Part shown: piece by piece, positions 1 through 7,390 of the stretch | Position numbering within the stretch: the first letter of the stretch is position 1 | Layout: the number at the start of each line of letters is the position of its first letter | NCBI GenBank assembly: GCA_025351005.1 | Contig: JANXWS010000090.1 | Coordinates: 18,693 to 82,692 of the forward strand | DNA from: Pseudomonadota bacterium | Lineage (GTDB): Bacteria; Pseudomonadota; Gammaproteobacteria; Steroidobacterales; Steroidobacteraceae | Direction: 5' to 3' | Length of the DNA: 64,000 nucleotides | Translations under genes and position numbers: made by a program | Notes under the pieces: model-generated | Seen by the model: only the letters and a program-made list of their open reading frames with translations | Told to the model about the DNA's origin: nothing | The model's database searches: none

Positions 1-611
1 ACGGTGCGCACCCGGCCCTCGTCGGCGAATGCAAACGGGCCCGGGGCGGTCGGATCGGGCACCGGCAGCGGCGGCAGAAACGGACGCGCGGCCTCGAGCG
101 GCTCGAGTATCCAGGGGTTTTTGTCGAGCGCCTGCCAGCAGACGAAGCCGAGCCGGCCGCCTGGCCTGAGAGCCCGGCGGACATTTGCAAACGCGGCGAC
201 CGGGTCGCTGAAGAACATCACGCCGAAGCGGGAATAGGCGGCGTCGAAGCGCGACCGGCCGAGGTCCGCGGTCTGCGCGTCGAGCTGCCGGAACTCGACG
301 CGTCCCGCGCCCGGCGCAAGCCGCCGGCGCCGCGCGACCTCGAGCATCGGCATCGACAGGTCGACGCCGAGCACCGAGCCCGCGGCTCCGACGCGGCCGG
401 CGATGTCCGCGGTCGTGTGGCCGCAACCGCAGCCGACATCGAGCAAGCGCTCGCCTGTGGCGGGAGCGAGCGCCGCCAGCGCGGCATTGCCCAACGCTCC
501 GATCTGGCGATCGAGCTGGTCGTGGTACTCGGCCCACGTGTGGCCCACCGCCGTGTTCCAGCAGTCGGCCTGCGCGGAGTTCGGTGCCGAGAGCGGGTCG
601 TCCGAAGCCAT
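1..611 (-). CDS. class I SAM-dependent methyltransferase (3' end beyond window)
   Basis: The ORF track omits this gene because it has no stop inside the window. Reading the minus strand from ATG at 611 gives an open frame of 203 codons to the left edge. It starts MASDDPLSAPNSAQ and contains the SAM-binding glycine motif LLDVGCGCGHTT, an acidic strand end GVDLS and the downstream motif FSDPVAAFANVRRALRPGG, as in UbiE/COQ5-like and other small-molecule methyltransferases. An SD-like AAGGGGG lies just upstream and a promoter-like pair about 60 bases further. The substrate cannot be told. The C-terminus is missing because of the window edge, not through mutation. Confidence 0.85.
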   Translation of the reverse strand, partial: MASDDPLSAPNSAQADCWNTAVGHTWAEYHDQLDRQIGALGNAALAALAPATGERLLDVGCGCGHTTADIAGRVGAAGSVLGVDLSMPMLEVARRRRLAPGAGRVEFRQLDAQTADLGRSRFDAAYSRFGVMFFSDPVAAFANVRRALRPGGRLGFVCWQALDKNPWILEPLEAARPFLPPLPVPDPTAPGPFAFADEGRVRT

Positions 612-675
612 TCTCGCCCCCTTAGATCACGACCGGTCCGATGCGTCCGTGGCCGCGTGGCCGCCCGTCGGCCAC

Positions 676-704
676 ATCCTATGGAATTCCAGAATCCGGA
701 CCAA
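676..704 (-). promoter_or_regulatory. sigma70-like promoter of the methyltransferase gene
   Basis: On the minus strand TTGGTC (699-704) and TAGGAT (676-681) are 17 bases apart, followed by a leader of about 58 bases and an SD-like AAGGGGG before ATG 611. The match is by eye only. Confidence 0.45.
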
Positions 705-756
705 TCCGCGACGGCAACGGGACGGCGACCGCCGCCGGCGCCGCAGCGCGGATGAG

Positions 757-784
757 CGAAGGGCCCGCATCGGCGGGCCCTTCG
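757..784 (-). terminator. 12-bp perfect hairpin downstream of tRNA-Gln
   Basis: CGAAGGGCCCGC and GCGGGCCCTTCG form a perfect 12-bp stem with a 4-base loop, starting 4 bases past the tRNA 3' end. There is no clear U-run on either strand. It may end or process the rplM-rpsI-tRNA transcript, or simply protect the RNA end. Confidence 0.5.
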
Positions 785-787
785 GTG

Positions 788-861
788 TGGCTGGGGGACT
801 AGGATTCGAACCTAGATATACGGAGTCAGAGTCCGCAGTCCTACCGTTAGACGATCCCCCA
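788..861 (-). tRNA. tRNA-Gln (anticodon CTG), CCA encoded
   Basis: The minus strand folds as a cloverleaf. The acceptor stem is TGGGGGA/TCCCCCA, the discriminator is G and CCA is encoded. The anticodon stem GCGGA/TCCGT holds the loop CTCTGAC with anticodon CTG, and the T arm has GGTTCGAATCC. The sequence closely follows bacterial tRNA-Gln(CUG). It lies 85 bases downstream of rpsI on the same strand with no strong promoter seen between, so it may be co-transcribed with rplM-rpsI. Confidence 0.95.
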
Positions 862-946
862 AATCCGGGAGAGCCGTGCGGGCAGACGCCGATCCTGCGG
901 AGACCGGCGCCGCCGGGCGCCTGGGCCCGGCGAAACCCGCGCGCCG

Positions 947-1339
947 CTAGCGCTTCGAGAACTGGGGGCCGCGACGCGCCTTGCGTCGGCCGACCTTCTT
1001 GCGTTCGACCTCGCGCGCGTCGCGCGTCACGAAGCCGGCGGCGCGCAGCGGCCTGCGCAGCGCCTCGTCGTAGGCCAGCAGCGCGCGGGTGATGCCGTGG
1101 CGGATCGCGCCGGCCTGGCCGGTGATGCCGCCGCCCACGACGGTCGCGTCGACGTCGAAGCGGGCGGTCATCTGCACCACCTCGAGCGGCTGGCGCACGA
1201 TCATGCGGCCGGTCTCGCGGCCGAAGAAGTCCTCGATGGTCCGCTGGTTGACGGTGATCTTGCCGGTGCCGGGCGTCAGGTGGACGCGCGCCGTCGAGGT
1301 TTTGCGGCGGCCGGTGCCGTAGGAGGTCGTTGCGGGCAT
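947..1339 (-). CDS. rpsI: 30S ribosomal protein S9
   Basis: The 130-residue protein has the usual S9 length and ends in the conserved basic tail RRGPQFSKR, which in known ribosomes reaches the P-site tRNA. Recognisable S9 sequence includes [13 protein letters not shown], the FFGRETGRM region and [15 protein letters not shown]. It follows rplM by 24 bases, the usual rplM-rpsI operon. Translation starts at ATG 1339. The product is part of the small-subunit head. Confidence 0.98.
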   Translation of the reverse strand: MPATTSYGTGRRKTSTARVHLTPGTGKITVNQRTIEDFFGRETGRMIVRQPLEVVQMTARFDVDATVVGGGITGQAGAIRHGITRALLAYDEALRRPLRAAGFVTRDAREVERKKVGRRKARRGPQFSKR

Positions 1340-1363
1340 GGTTCTACCTTTGATCCTGGGTCG

Positions 1364-1795
1364 TCAGGCGAGCTCGATCGCCTTCGGCTGCTGGGCCGCG
1401 TGCGGATGCTTGTCGCCCGCGAACACATGCAGCTTCTTGAACAGCTTGCGACCGAGCGGGCCCTTCGGCAGCATGCCCTTGACGGCGATCTCGAGCGCGC
1501 GCTCCGGGTGCTCCGCCAGCATCTTGCCGAGCGCGATGCCCTTGATGCCGCCGATCGCGCCGGTGTGGTGGTAGTAGATCTTGTCTCGCAGCTTCGCGCC
1601 GGTCACCGCCACCTTCCCGGCATTGACGACGATGACGTTGTCGCCGCAGTCGACATGCGGCGTGTAGCAGGGCTTGTGCTTGCCGCGCAGCCGGATCGCG
1701 AGCGCGCTCGCCAGGCGACCGAGCGTCTTGCCGGAGGCGTCGACGAGCAGCCAGTCGCGCCGCACGGTGCGGGCATTCTCGAAAACCGTCTTCAT
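1364..1795 (-). CDS. rplM: 50S ribosomal protein L13
   Basis: I start at ATG 1795 ([11 protein letters not shown]), giving 143 residues, against 142 in Escherichia coli; the longer ORF adds 36 non-conserved residues. L13 signatures include [29 protein letters not shown] and KMLPKGPLG-like sequence. L13 binds 23S rRNA early in large-subunit assembly. It heads the rplM-rpsI operon, divergent from coq7. If the promoter noted inside coq7 is real, the mRNA has a leader of about 170 bases, enough room for autogenous control, which is known for E. coli L13. Confidence 0.98.
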   Translation of the reverse strand: MKTVFENARTVRRDWLLVDASGKTLGRLASALAIRLRGKHKPCYTPHVDCGDNVIVVNAGKVAVTGAKLRDKIYYHHTGAIGGIKGIALGKMLAEHPERALEIAVKGMLPKGPLGRKLFKKLHVFAGDKHPHAAQQPKAIELA

Positions 1796-1924
1796 GGATC
1801 GACTCGGGTGGGAGCGGCGAAAGACCGCGAAGTTTAGCGGCTGGGGGCGAGCTTGGAAAGGCCGACCCGACGCCGAGGGCGTCGGCCGGGGGCGTCCCTG
1901 CAAGACCCATATAATAAGGGTCCG

Positions 1925-2590
1925 ATGACCGCACCCAGCCGTCGCCTGACCCCCCTGGACAGAGTCTTATCTGTTATAGATCATGGTCTTAGGGTGTCAT
2001 TCGCAGCCCCGGACGCAGTCTCCGGCAGCGGCCGGCCGATGCCCCGCCCTGCCGGCGCCGTGGGTCCGGCGCCCCTGCCCCCGACCGAAGCCCGGGCGGC
2101 GGCGGCGCTGATGCGTGTCAATCATGCCGGCGAGGTCGCCGCGCAGGCGCTCTATCACGGCCAGGCGCTCGTCGCGCGCGAGCCCGAGGTGCGCGAGTTC
2201 CTGCAGGCCGCCGCGCGCGAGGAAGGAGACCACCTGCGGTGGTGCGCGCAGCGGCTCGCGGCGCTCGGCTCGCGGCCGAGCCTGTTGAATCCGCTGTGGT
2301 ACGGGCTCTCGGTGGCGATTGGTGCGCTCGCGGGACTGGCGGGCGACCGCATTAGCCTCGGCTTCATCGAGGAGACCGAGCGCCAGGTCGAGGGGCATCT
2401 CGACGCGCACCTGGCGCGCCTGCCGGTCGCCGACAGCGCGAGCCGGGCGGTGCTCCTGCAGATGAAGGAGGACGAGATCGCGCACGGGCTGCGCGCGCAG
2501 GGCCGCGGTGCCGCGCCGCTGCCCGCGCCGGTCGGCCGACTGATGCGGCTCACGGCACGGCTGATGACCACGAGCGCATACCGGATCTAG
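1925..2590 (+). CDS. coq7: demethoxyubiquinone hydroxylase Coq7
   Basis: This 221-residue protein is a ferritin-like di-iron monooxygenase that hydroxylates 2-polyprenyl-3-methyl-6-methoxy-1,4-benzoquinol, the last hydroxylation of ubiquinone synthesis, at the inner membrane. Iron-binding helices are visible as [34 protein letters not shown] and MKEDEIAHG, giving the E and ExxH ligands of the family; the end STAYRI-like TSAYRI also matches. I use ATG 1925 because [15 protein letters not shown] aligns with the Pseudomonas N-terminus. TATAAT at 1910-1915 is only nine bases before the ATG, so a near-leaderless transcript is possible. Codons 13-25 are unusually A+T-rich. Confidence 0.95.
   Translation: MTAPSRRLTPLDRVLSVIDHGLRVSFAAPDAVSGSGRPMPRPAGAVGPAPLPPTEARAAAALMRVNHAGEVAAQALYHGQALVAREPEVREFLQAAAREEGDHLRWCAQRLAALGSRPSLLNPLWYGLSVAIGALAGLAGDRISLGFIEETERQVEGHLDAHLARLPVADSASRAVLLQMKEDEIAHGLRAQGRGAAPLPAPVGRLMRLTARLMTTSAYRI
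1973..2000 (-). promoter_or_regulatory. candidate rplM promoter inside the coq7 5' coding region
   Basis: On the minus strand ATGACA (1995-2000) and TATAAC (1973-1978) are 16 bases apart, in an A+T-rich patch that is conspicuous in this G+C-rich DNA. The patch is within codons 13-25 of coq7 and forces rare codons there (AGA, TTA, ATA, AGG). It faces rplM, about 170 bases from its ATG. Confidence 0.5.
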
Positions 2591-2623
2591 CCGCGCGGTG
2601 GCGGCGTCGTTCTGGCGATTGGC

Positions 2624-2652
2624 TTGCGATTCAGAGCGTTATGTTCTATATC
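2624..2652 (+). promoter_or_regulatory. sigma70-like promoter of crp
   Basis: TTGCGA (2624-2629) and TATATC (2647-2652) are 17 bases apart in a locally A+T-rich gap, about 45 bases before the crp ATG. GAAGGATCGAGGC supplies the ribosome binding site. I saw no CRP-type TGTGA-N6-TCACA site here. Confidence 0.55.
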
Positions 2653-2697
2653 TGCCCGCAATAACGAGCGGGCACCCGTTCAACGAAGGATCGAGGC

Positions 2698-3447
2698 ATG
2701 GAAGAACACATAAGACCTCTGAGCGACCTGCCCGCGATCAACCGATTCCTCAGCTACTGCCGCATCCGCACCGTGCCGTCGAAGACGGTGATCATTCACG
2801 CGGGTGACCTGCCGGACGTCCTGTACTACATCATCAGCGGCTCGGTCGAGGTGATGATCGAGGACGAGGAAGGCAACGAGATGGTGCTGGCCTACCTCAA
2901 CAAGGGCCAGTTCTTCGGCGAAATGGGCCTGTTTCACGAGACCCCGACGCGCAGCGCCTGGGTGCGCACCCGCCAGAGCTGCGAGCTCGCGGAAATGACC
3001 TATCCGCGCTTCCGGCAGATCGCGGCCGAGAGCCCGGGGCTGATCTTCGAGCTCGCCACCCAGCTCGCGACCCGTCTCGACCGCACCAATCGCAAGCTCG
3101 GCGACCTGGCGTTCGTCGACGTCACCGGCCGCGTCGCGCACGCGATCATGGACCTGTGCGGCGAACCGGACGCGATGACGCATCCGCAGGGGATGCAGAT
3201 CAAGGTCAGCCGCCAGGAACTGTCGCGCCTCGTCGGCTGCTCGCGCGAGATGGCCGGCCGCGTGCTCAAGGTGCTCGAGGAGCAGGGACTGCTGAAGGCG
3301 ACTGGCAAGACGATCGTCGTCTTCGGCGCGCGTCCCAAGATGAAGCCGCGCTCGGTGATCGTGCCGACCAAGGAAATGCGCGACAAGCTCGCCAAGACCC
3401 CGGTCGACGACGAAGAGAACGAAGAGGACGAGGACGACGACGAGTAG
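2698..3447 (+). CDS. crp: CRP/Vfr-family cyclic-nucleotide-responsive regulator
   Basis: The 249-residue protein has a cyclic-nucleotide-binding domain (about residues 15-125) with the phosphate-binding cassette GEMGLF...TRSAWVR, the hinge helix LGDLAFVDVTGRVA and a winged helix with recognition sequence SRQELSRLVGCSREMAGRVLK. These match E. coli CRP and Pseudomonas Vfr; GLVGCSREMAGRV also resembles Xanthomonas Clp. The residue aligned with E. coli Ser128 is Asn, so the second cAMP contact may differ. Unlike E. coli CRP it continues about 40 residues past the usual end and closes in an acidic tail (DDEENEEDEDDDE). It has its own promoter and terminator. Confidence 0.92.
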   Translation: MEEHIRPLSDLPAINRFLSYCRIRTVPSKTVIIHAGDLPDVLYYIISGSVEVMIEDEEGNEMVLAYLNKGQFFGEMGLFHETPTRSAWVRTRQSCELAEMTYPRFRQIAAESPGLIFELATQLATRLDRTNRKLGDLAFVDVTGRVAHAIMDLCGEPDAMTHPQGMQIKVSRQELSRLVGCSREMAGRVLKVLEEQGLLKATGKTIVVFGARPKMKPRSVIVPTKEMRDKLAKTPVDDEENEEDEDDDE

Positions 3448-3470
3448 CCGCACGCGCGCCGCTCGTGCCC

Positions 3471-3493
3471 GACGCCCCGCCGTGCGGGGCGTT
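3471..3493 (+). terminator. hairpin terminator after crp
   Basis: GACGCCCCGC-CGT-GCGGGGCGTT makes a 10-bp stem 23 bases after the crp stop. Only a weak T-rich stretch (GTCTTT) follows, so the efficiency is uncertain. Confidence 0.6.
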
Positions 3494-3526
3494 CGCGTCT
3501 TTGGGACCCGAAGCGGTGCCGACGCC

Positions 3527-3610
3527 TCAGGGGCGCCGGCGGGCGCGGGCGCTCAGGATCGCTGCGACGATGACGACCAGCAATACGACGAAGGCGGCAT
3601 TGGAGCGCAT
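3527..3610 (-). CDS. 27-residue single-pass membrane peptide
   Basis: The ORF is too short for the track. ATG 3610 follows GGAGG at an 8-base spacing, 20 bases after the rpe stop on the same strand. The product MRSNAAFVVLLVVIVAAILS then ARARRRP has one strongly hydrophobic helix and a basic tail, as expected of a small inner-membrane protein with the C-terminus inside. I know no family for it. The strong SD, the clean hydrophobic segment and the operon position argue for translation, but there is no homology evidence. Confidence 0.6.
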   Translation of the reverse strand: MRSNAAFVVLLVVIVAAILSARARRRP

Positions 3611-3630
3611 GTCAGGATCCTCCGCCGCGG

Positions 3631-4308
3631 CTACGGGCCCTCGCCCGCCGCCGCGATCGCGGCGCGCATGCGCCGCACCGTGCCCGCGTAGTCGCCAGAG
3701 CCGAAGATCGCCGAGCCCGCGACGAAGGTGTCGGCGCCGGCGCGCGCGATCGCGCCGATGTTCTCGACCTTGACGCCGCCGTCGACCTCGAGGCGGATCT
3801 CGCGCCCGGAGGCGGCGATCCGCGAGCGGACCGCCGCCAGCTTCGGCAGCACGCCCGCGATGAACGCCTGGCCGGCGAAGCCCGGATTGACGGACATCAA
3901 GAGCACCATGTCGATCTTGTCGAGCACGTGGTCGAGCTGGCAGAGCGGCGTCGCCGGGTTCAGCACCAGCCCCGGCCGGCAGCCATGCTCGCGGATCAGG
4001 CCGATCGTGCGGTCGACGTGCAGGCTGGCCTCCGGGTGGAACGTGATCCAGGTGGCACCGGCGGCGGCGAAGTCCGGCACGATCCGGTCGACCGGATTGA
4101 CCATCAGGTGCACGTCGATCGGCGCCTTGATGCCGCGCTTCCGCAGCGCCTCGCAGACCAGTGGCCCGATGGTCAGGTTGGGGACGTAATGGTTGTCCAT
4201 GACGTCGAAATGGATCATGTCGGCGCCGGCGGCGAGCACGGCCTCGACCTCGTCACCGAGGCGCGCGAAGTCGGCGGAGAGTATCGACGGCGCGATGTAG
4301 GGCTGCAT
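3631..4308 (-). CDS. rpe: ribulose-phosphate 3-epimerase
   Basis: This 225-residue TIM-barrel enzyme interconverts D-ribulose 5-phosphate and D-xylulose 5-phosphate in the pentose phosphate pathway. The start [18 protein letters not shown] is the conserved N-terminus; the longer ORF start is not. Family motifs include the metal-site segments [16 protein letters not shown] and DVHLMV, the loop [12 protein letters not shown], and EVDGGV with [13 protein letters not shown] at the phosphate site. It follows the antitoxin-like gene by 34 bases, so it is probably in one transcript with djlA. Confidence 0.97.
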   Translation of the reverse strand: MQPYIAPSILSADFARLGDEVEAVLAAGADMIHFDVMDNHYVPNLTIGPLVCEALRKRGIKAPIDVHLMVNPVDRIVPDFAAAGATWITFHPEASLHVDRTIGLIREHGCRPGLVLNPATPLCQLDHVLDKIDMVLLMSVNPGFAGQAFIAGVLPKLAAVRSRIAASGREIRLEVDGGVKVENIGAIARAGADTFVAGSAIFGSGDYAGTVRRMRAAIAAAGEGP

Positions 4309-4342
4309 GGCGTGCAGGGCGCGATCGCGGAGCGCGGGAGCG

Positions 4343-4741
4343 TCAGCGTCCGGACAGCAGGTGGGCGACCGCGACCAGCGCATCGACCCCGCCATCCATC
4401 ATGTAGTGCACCGGAGTCTCGCCCTTGAACGGTGCCTCGCGGCGCGGCTCGTGGATCCAGCGGAACGCGCGGTCGCCCGAGACGCCGTTCTTGGACAGCG
4501 CCGCGTGGATGCCGGTGACGATCTGGATGCGCTTCTGCTGGGCCGGCGTCAGCCGCGGCCCCTGCCCGGCCCGGTAGCGCCGGAGCACGGCGCCGGACGG
4601 GCAGCGCAGCAGCGTGCACTGCTGGATCTCCGACAGCTCCCAGGCGTCCGCCACGCGGAAGAACGACTGCAGCGCGGGCGGCAGGCGGACGAGCGGCGGC
4701 GGCGCCTCAACGGAGGCCACGGTGCCCACAGATGACTTCAT
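4343..4741 (-). CDS. solitary MbcA/ParS/Xre-type antitoxin-like protein
   Basis: I read 132 residues from ATG 4741; a GTG three codons earlier (4750) is also possible. The C-terminal part [37 protein letters not shown] resembles the toxin-binding domain of RES/MbcT-type toxin partners (DUF2384), and the N-terminal half [21 protein letters not shown] resembles the helical Xre-like part. No RES-domain toxin lies nearby; the neighbours are djlA and rpe. Its 5' end overlaps djlA by 35 bases, suggesting translational coupling. It may be a chromosomal regulator rather than half of a toxin-antitoxin pair. The family assignment is by memory of motif pattern. Confidence 0.7.
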   Translation of the reverse strand: MKSSVGTVASVEAPPPLVRLPPALQSFFRVADAWELSEIQQCTLLRCPSGAVLRRYRAGQGPRLTPAQQKRIQIVTGIHAALSKNGVSGDRAFRWIHEPRREAPFKGETPVHYMMDGGVDALVAVAHLLSGR

Positions 4742-5492
4742 ACGCTTCACGGATGCGCTGCGTCTTTTCTTTCGCCAGGTCCTGCATCGATTCCGGCAGC
4801 CCGCGCGCGACGAGCTTGTCGGGATGGTTCTCGCTCATCTGCCGACGATACGCCTTCTTGACCTCGTCGTCGCTGGCGGTGCCCGGGATCCCGAGCACCT
4901 CGTAGGCGCTCGCGAGCCGTGCGCCCGGGGCGGGCGGCGCCGCGCTCCCGCCTGCGTCCCGCTGGATGCGAATCGCAACCTCGAGCTGCATGACCTCGAC
5001 CGCGGCGAAGCCGAGCCGCTCGGCGATGCCGAGCAACAGCCCGCGGACCGGGCCCTGCAGGTTGTTGCCCTCGAGCGCGGCGCGCACCTGGATCTCGAGG
5101 AACACGCGCAGCAGCTCGTGGCGCGGGCCGCACAGCATCCGCAGCCGCGCCAGTTCCGCCTCGACCGGATAGTCGCCCTGCTTGCCGCGCCGGAAGGCCT
5201 CGATCGCGAGTTCTACGTGCCGGGCGTCGAGGTGCAGCTGGCGCATGATCGAGCGGGCGGCGCCGATCTCGGCCTCGGTGACGCGGCCGTCGGCCTTGGC
5301 GAGGTAGCCCATGACCGCAAACGCGGTCTGAAAGAGCGCCGCGCCGATCGTCGCGGCCTCGCCCGCGGCGCCGGTCCGGCGCTGCTCCTCGCCGAGGTCA
5401 TAGCCGTGCCCGATCAGCGCGCCAAGCGCCGCGCCGACCGGCCCCGCGGCGGCTCCGAGCAGGGCGCCGATGATCTTGCCCGTCCAGCGCAT
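4707..5492 (-). CDS. djlA: DjlA-type co-chaperone (TerB-like and J domains)
   Basis: The 261-residue protein starts with a glycine-rich transmembrane segment (MRWTGKIIGALLGAAAGPVGAALGALIG), typical of DjlA. A TerB-like helical domain follows (about residues 50-170, with KADGRVTEAEIGAARSIM), then a C-terminal J domain (about 190-260) with the HPD motif in SENHPDKLV, which in this family stimulates DnaK. It is membrane-anchored with the J domain in the cytoplasm. The start at ATG 5492 puts the membrane segment first. It is divergent from purC. Confidence 0.93.
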   Translation of the reverse strand: MRWTGKIIGALLGAAAGPVGAALGALIGHGYDLGEEQRRTGAAGEAATIGAALFQTAFAVMGYLAKADGRVTEAEIGAARSIMRQLHLDARHVELAIEAFRRGKQGDYPVEAELARLRMLCGPRHELLRVFLEIQVRAALEGNNLQGPVRGLLLGIAERLGFAAVEVMQLEVAIRIQRDAGGSAAPPAPGARLASAYEVLGIPGTASDDEVKKAYRRQMSENHPDKLVARGLPESMQDLAKEKTQRIREAYEVICGHRGLR

Positions 5493-5500
5493 CGAGTTTC

Positions 5501-5530
5501 TTGACCCTGCTTTCCGCCCGCTGCAAGAAT
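5501..5530 (+). promoter_or_regulatory. weak sigma70-like promoter of purC
   Basis: TTGACC (5501-5506) and AAGAAT (5525-5530) are 18 bases apart, about 60 bases before the purC ATG, in the djlA-purC divergent gap. The -10 is a poor match. Confidence 0.35.
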
Positions 5531-5590
5531 GCCCGGGCCCCGTGACGGCCCCGCCGCTCATGGTAGCAGCGGCGAGGCGACCACGATCCG

Positions 5591-6490
5591 ATGAGCCAGA
5601 CACCCACGCCACCGGTATTCGACACCAATCTCGCGGGCCTGACGCTGCTCCACCGCGGCAAGGTCCGCGACGTCTACGCGATCGACGGGGCGCGCATGCT
5701 GATCGTCACCAGCGACCGGCTGTCGGCCTTCGACGTCGTGCTGCCCGACCCGATTCCCCAGAAGGGCCGCGTGCTGACGGAGATCTCGAACCGCTGGTTC
5801 GCGCGCACCACGCACCTGGTGCCCAACCACCTGACGGGCCTGGCAGTCGAGCAGTTCGTCGCCGACCCCGCCGAGCGGCGGATGCTCGCGGGCCGGGCGG
5901 TGGTCGTGCGTCGGCTGCGCGCGCTGCCGGTCGAGGCGGTGGTGCGCGGCTACCTGATCGGCTCGGGCTGGAAGGACTACCAGCAGAGCGGGCGCCTGTG
6001 CGGCATCGAGCTGCCGGCGGGGCTCGCGCAGGCCGCGCGCCTGCCCGAGCCCCTCTTCACGCCGGCCACCAAGGCCGCGCGCGGCCAGCACGACGAGAAC
6101 GTGCCGTTCGCCGCGGTCGAGGCAGCCATCGGCAGCGCGCTTGCAGAGCAGGTGCGCCGCACGGCGCTCGTGCTCTACGCCTATGCGTCCCGGTTCGCGC
6201 TCGAGCGCGGCATCATCATCGCGGACACCAAGTTCGAGTTCGGCGTCGACGACCAGGGCCGGCTGATCCTGATCGACGAGGTGCTGACGCCCGACTCGTC
6301 GCGCTTCTGGCCGGTGGCCGGCTACCGGCCGGGCTCGAGCCCGCCGTCGTTCGACAAGCAGTACGTGCGCGACTACCTGGAGACGCTCACCTGGGACAAG
6401 CGCCCGCCCGCGCCGCGGCTGCCGCCCGAGGTGATCGCGAAGACGACGGCCAACTACCTCGAGGCGCTGCGCCTGCTCGGCACCGACTGA
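5591..6490 (+). CDS. purC: SAICAR synthetase (long form)
   Basis: This enzyme joins aspartate to CAIR using ATP, giving SAICAR in purine synthesis. The 299-residue length fits the longer yeast-like type, not the 237-residue E. coli type. Motifs include the nucleotide-binding start [45 protein letters not shown] and the late DTKFEFGVD and [15 protein letters not shown] segments that bind metal and substrate. It is divergent from djlA and some 5.5 kb from purE-purK, so the purine genes are near each other but not one operon. Confidence 0.97.
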   Translation: MSQTPTPPVFDTNLAGLTLLHRGKVRDVYAIDGARMLIVTSDRLSAFDVVLPDPIPQKGRVLTEISNRWFARTTHLVPNHLTGLAVEQFVADPAERRMLAGRAVVVRRLRALPVEAVVRGYLIGSGWKDYQQSGRLCGIELPAGLAQAARLPEPLFTPATKAARGQHDENVPFAAVEAAIGSALAEQVRRTALVLYAYASRFALERGIIIADTKFEFGVDDQGRLILIDEVLTPDSSRFWPVAGYRPGSSPPSFDKQYVRDYLETLTWDKRPPAPRLPPEVIAKTTANYLEALRLLGTD

Positions 6491-6497
6491 AGCGCAC

Positions 6498-7307
6498 TCA
6501 GCGCGAGCGCGCCCAGCGCGCGATCGCCATTTCGATCGCCGCGACGCCGTCGGTCAGCGCCGCCGGCCCGGGCTGCAGGATCAGTGACGACTTGATCTCA
6601 TGCAGCTCGCCGTCGCGCACCGCCGGCACCGCGGCCCAGCCGGGCCGCGCCGCGACCGCCGCCGGCCTGAACTTCTTGCCGCACCACGAGCCGAGGATCA
6701 GGTCGGGCGCGCGCCGTGGCACCTCCTGCGGGTCCGCCACGATGCGGTTGCGGCCAAGCGACTGCTGCGCGAGCTCCGGAAAGCAGTCGTCGCCGCCCGC
6801 GAGCGTGAGGAGCTCCGACACCCACCGGATCGCCGAGATCTGCGGCGTGTCCCACTCCTCGAAATACACCCGCGGCCGCCGCGGCAGCGTCGCGGCCCGG
6901 GCAGCGACGGCCGCGAGGCCGGTCTCGAGGCGCGCGCCGAGTGCCGCCGCCTTCGCCTCGCAGCCGACCATGCCGCCGAGTGTGCGGATCATCGCGAGGA
7001 TGCCGGCGATGCTCCGCTGATTGAAGACGTGCACGGCGAGTCCGGCCTGCACCAGCTCGCGCGCGATGCCGGCCTGCAGGTCCGAGAATCCAAGCACCAG
7101 GTCCGGCTCGAGCGCGACGATGCGCTCGATGCGGGCGCTCGTGAACGCCGACACCCGTGGCTTGTCGCGCCGCGCCTCGGGCGGGCGCACCGTGAACCCC
7201 GAGATGCCGACGATCCGCCAGTCCTCGCCGAGCAGGTACAGCGTCTCGGTCGTCTCCTCGGTGAGGCAGACGATTCGTTCCGCATATCCGCGTACCTGCG
7301 CCACCAC
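6498..7307 (-). CDS. cobalamin-binding-like ABC substrate-binding protein without a signal peptide
   Basis: The 269-residue protein belongs to the helical-backbone metal/cobalamin binding family (PF01497-type): RIVCLTEETTETLYLLG near the start, then VSAFTSARIERIVALEPDLVLGFSDLQ. It starts at GTG 7307 and has no export signal, unlike BtuF, so it is predicted to be cytoplasmic or to need another route. No permease or ATPase gene is adjacent. It ends 7 bases from the convergent purC end. Ligand and role are unknown; the family also includes iron-siderophore binders. Confidence 0.75.
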   Translation of the reverse strand: MVAQVRGYAERIVCLTEETTETLYLLGEDWRIVGISGFTVRPPEARRDKPRVSAFTSARIERIVALEPDLVLGFSDLQAGIARELVQAGLAVHVFNQRSIAGILAMIRTLGGMVGCEAKAAALGARLETGLAAVAARAATLPRRPRVYFEEWDTPQISAIRWVSELLTLAGGDDCFPELAQQSLGRNRIVADPQEVPRRAPDLILGSWCGKKFRPAAVAARPGWAAVPAVRDGELHEIKSSLILQPGPAALTDGVAAIEMAIARWARSR

Positions 7308-7390
7308 GCGACTCCGCCCCGGGGGCGCCGAGCTTATGCGCAGCGCGCCGCGCTTGCCAGCCCGAGCGCTTCAGTGCAACGCTAGCCGCC

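Noticed and set aside
3156-3773. Plus-strand ORF overlapping crp and the small membrane gene
   Set aside because: It is an off-frame reading of crp with an Arg-rich product.
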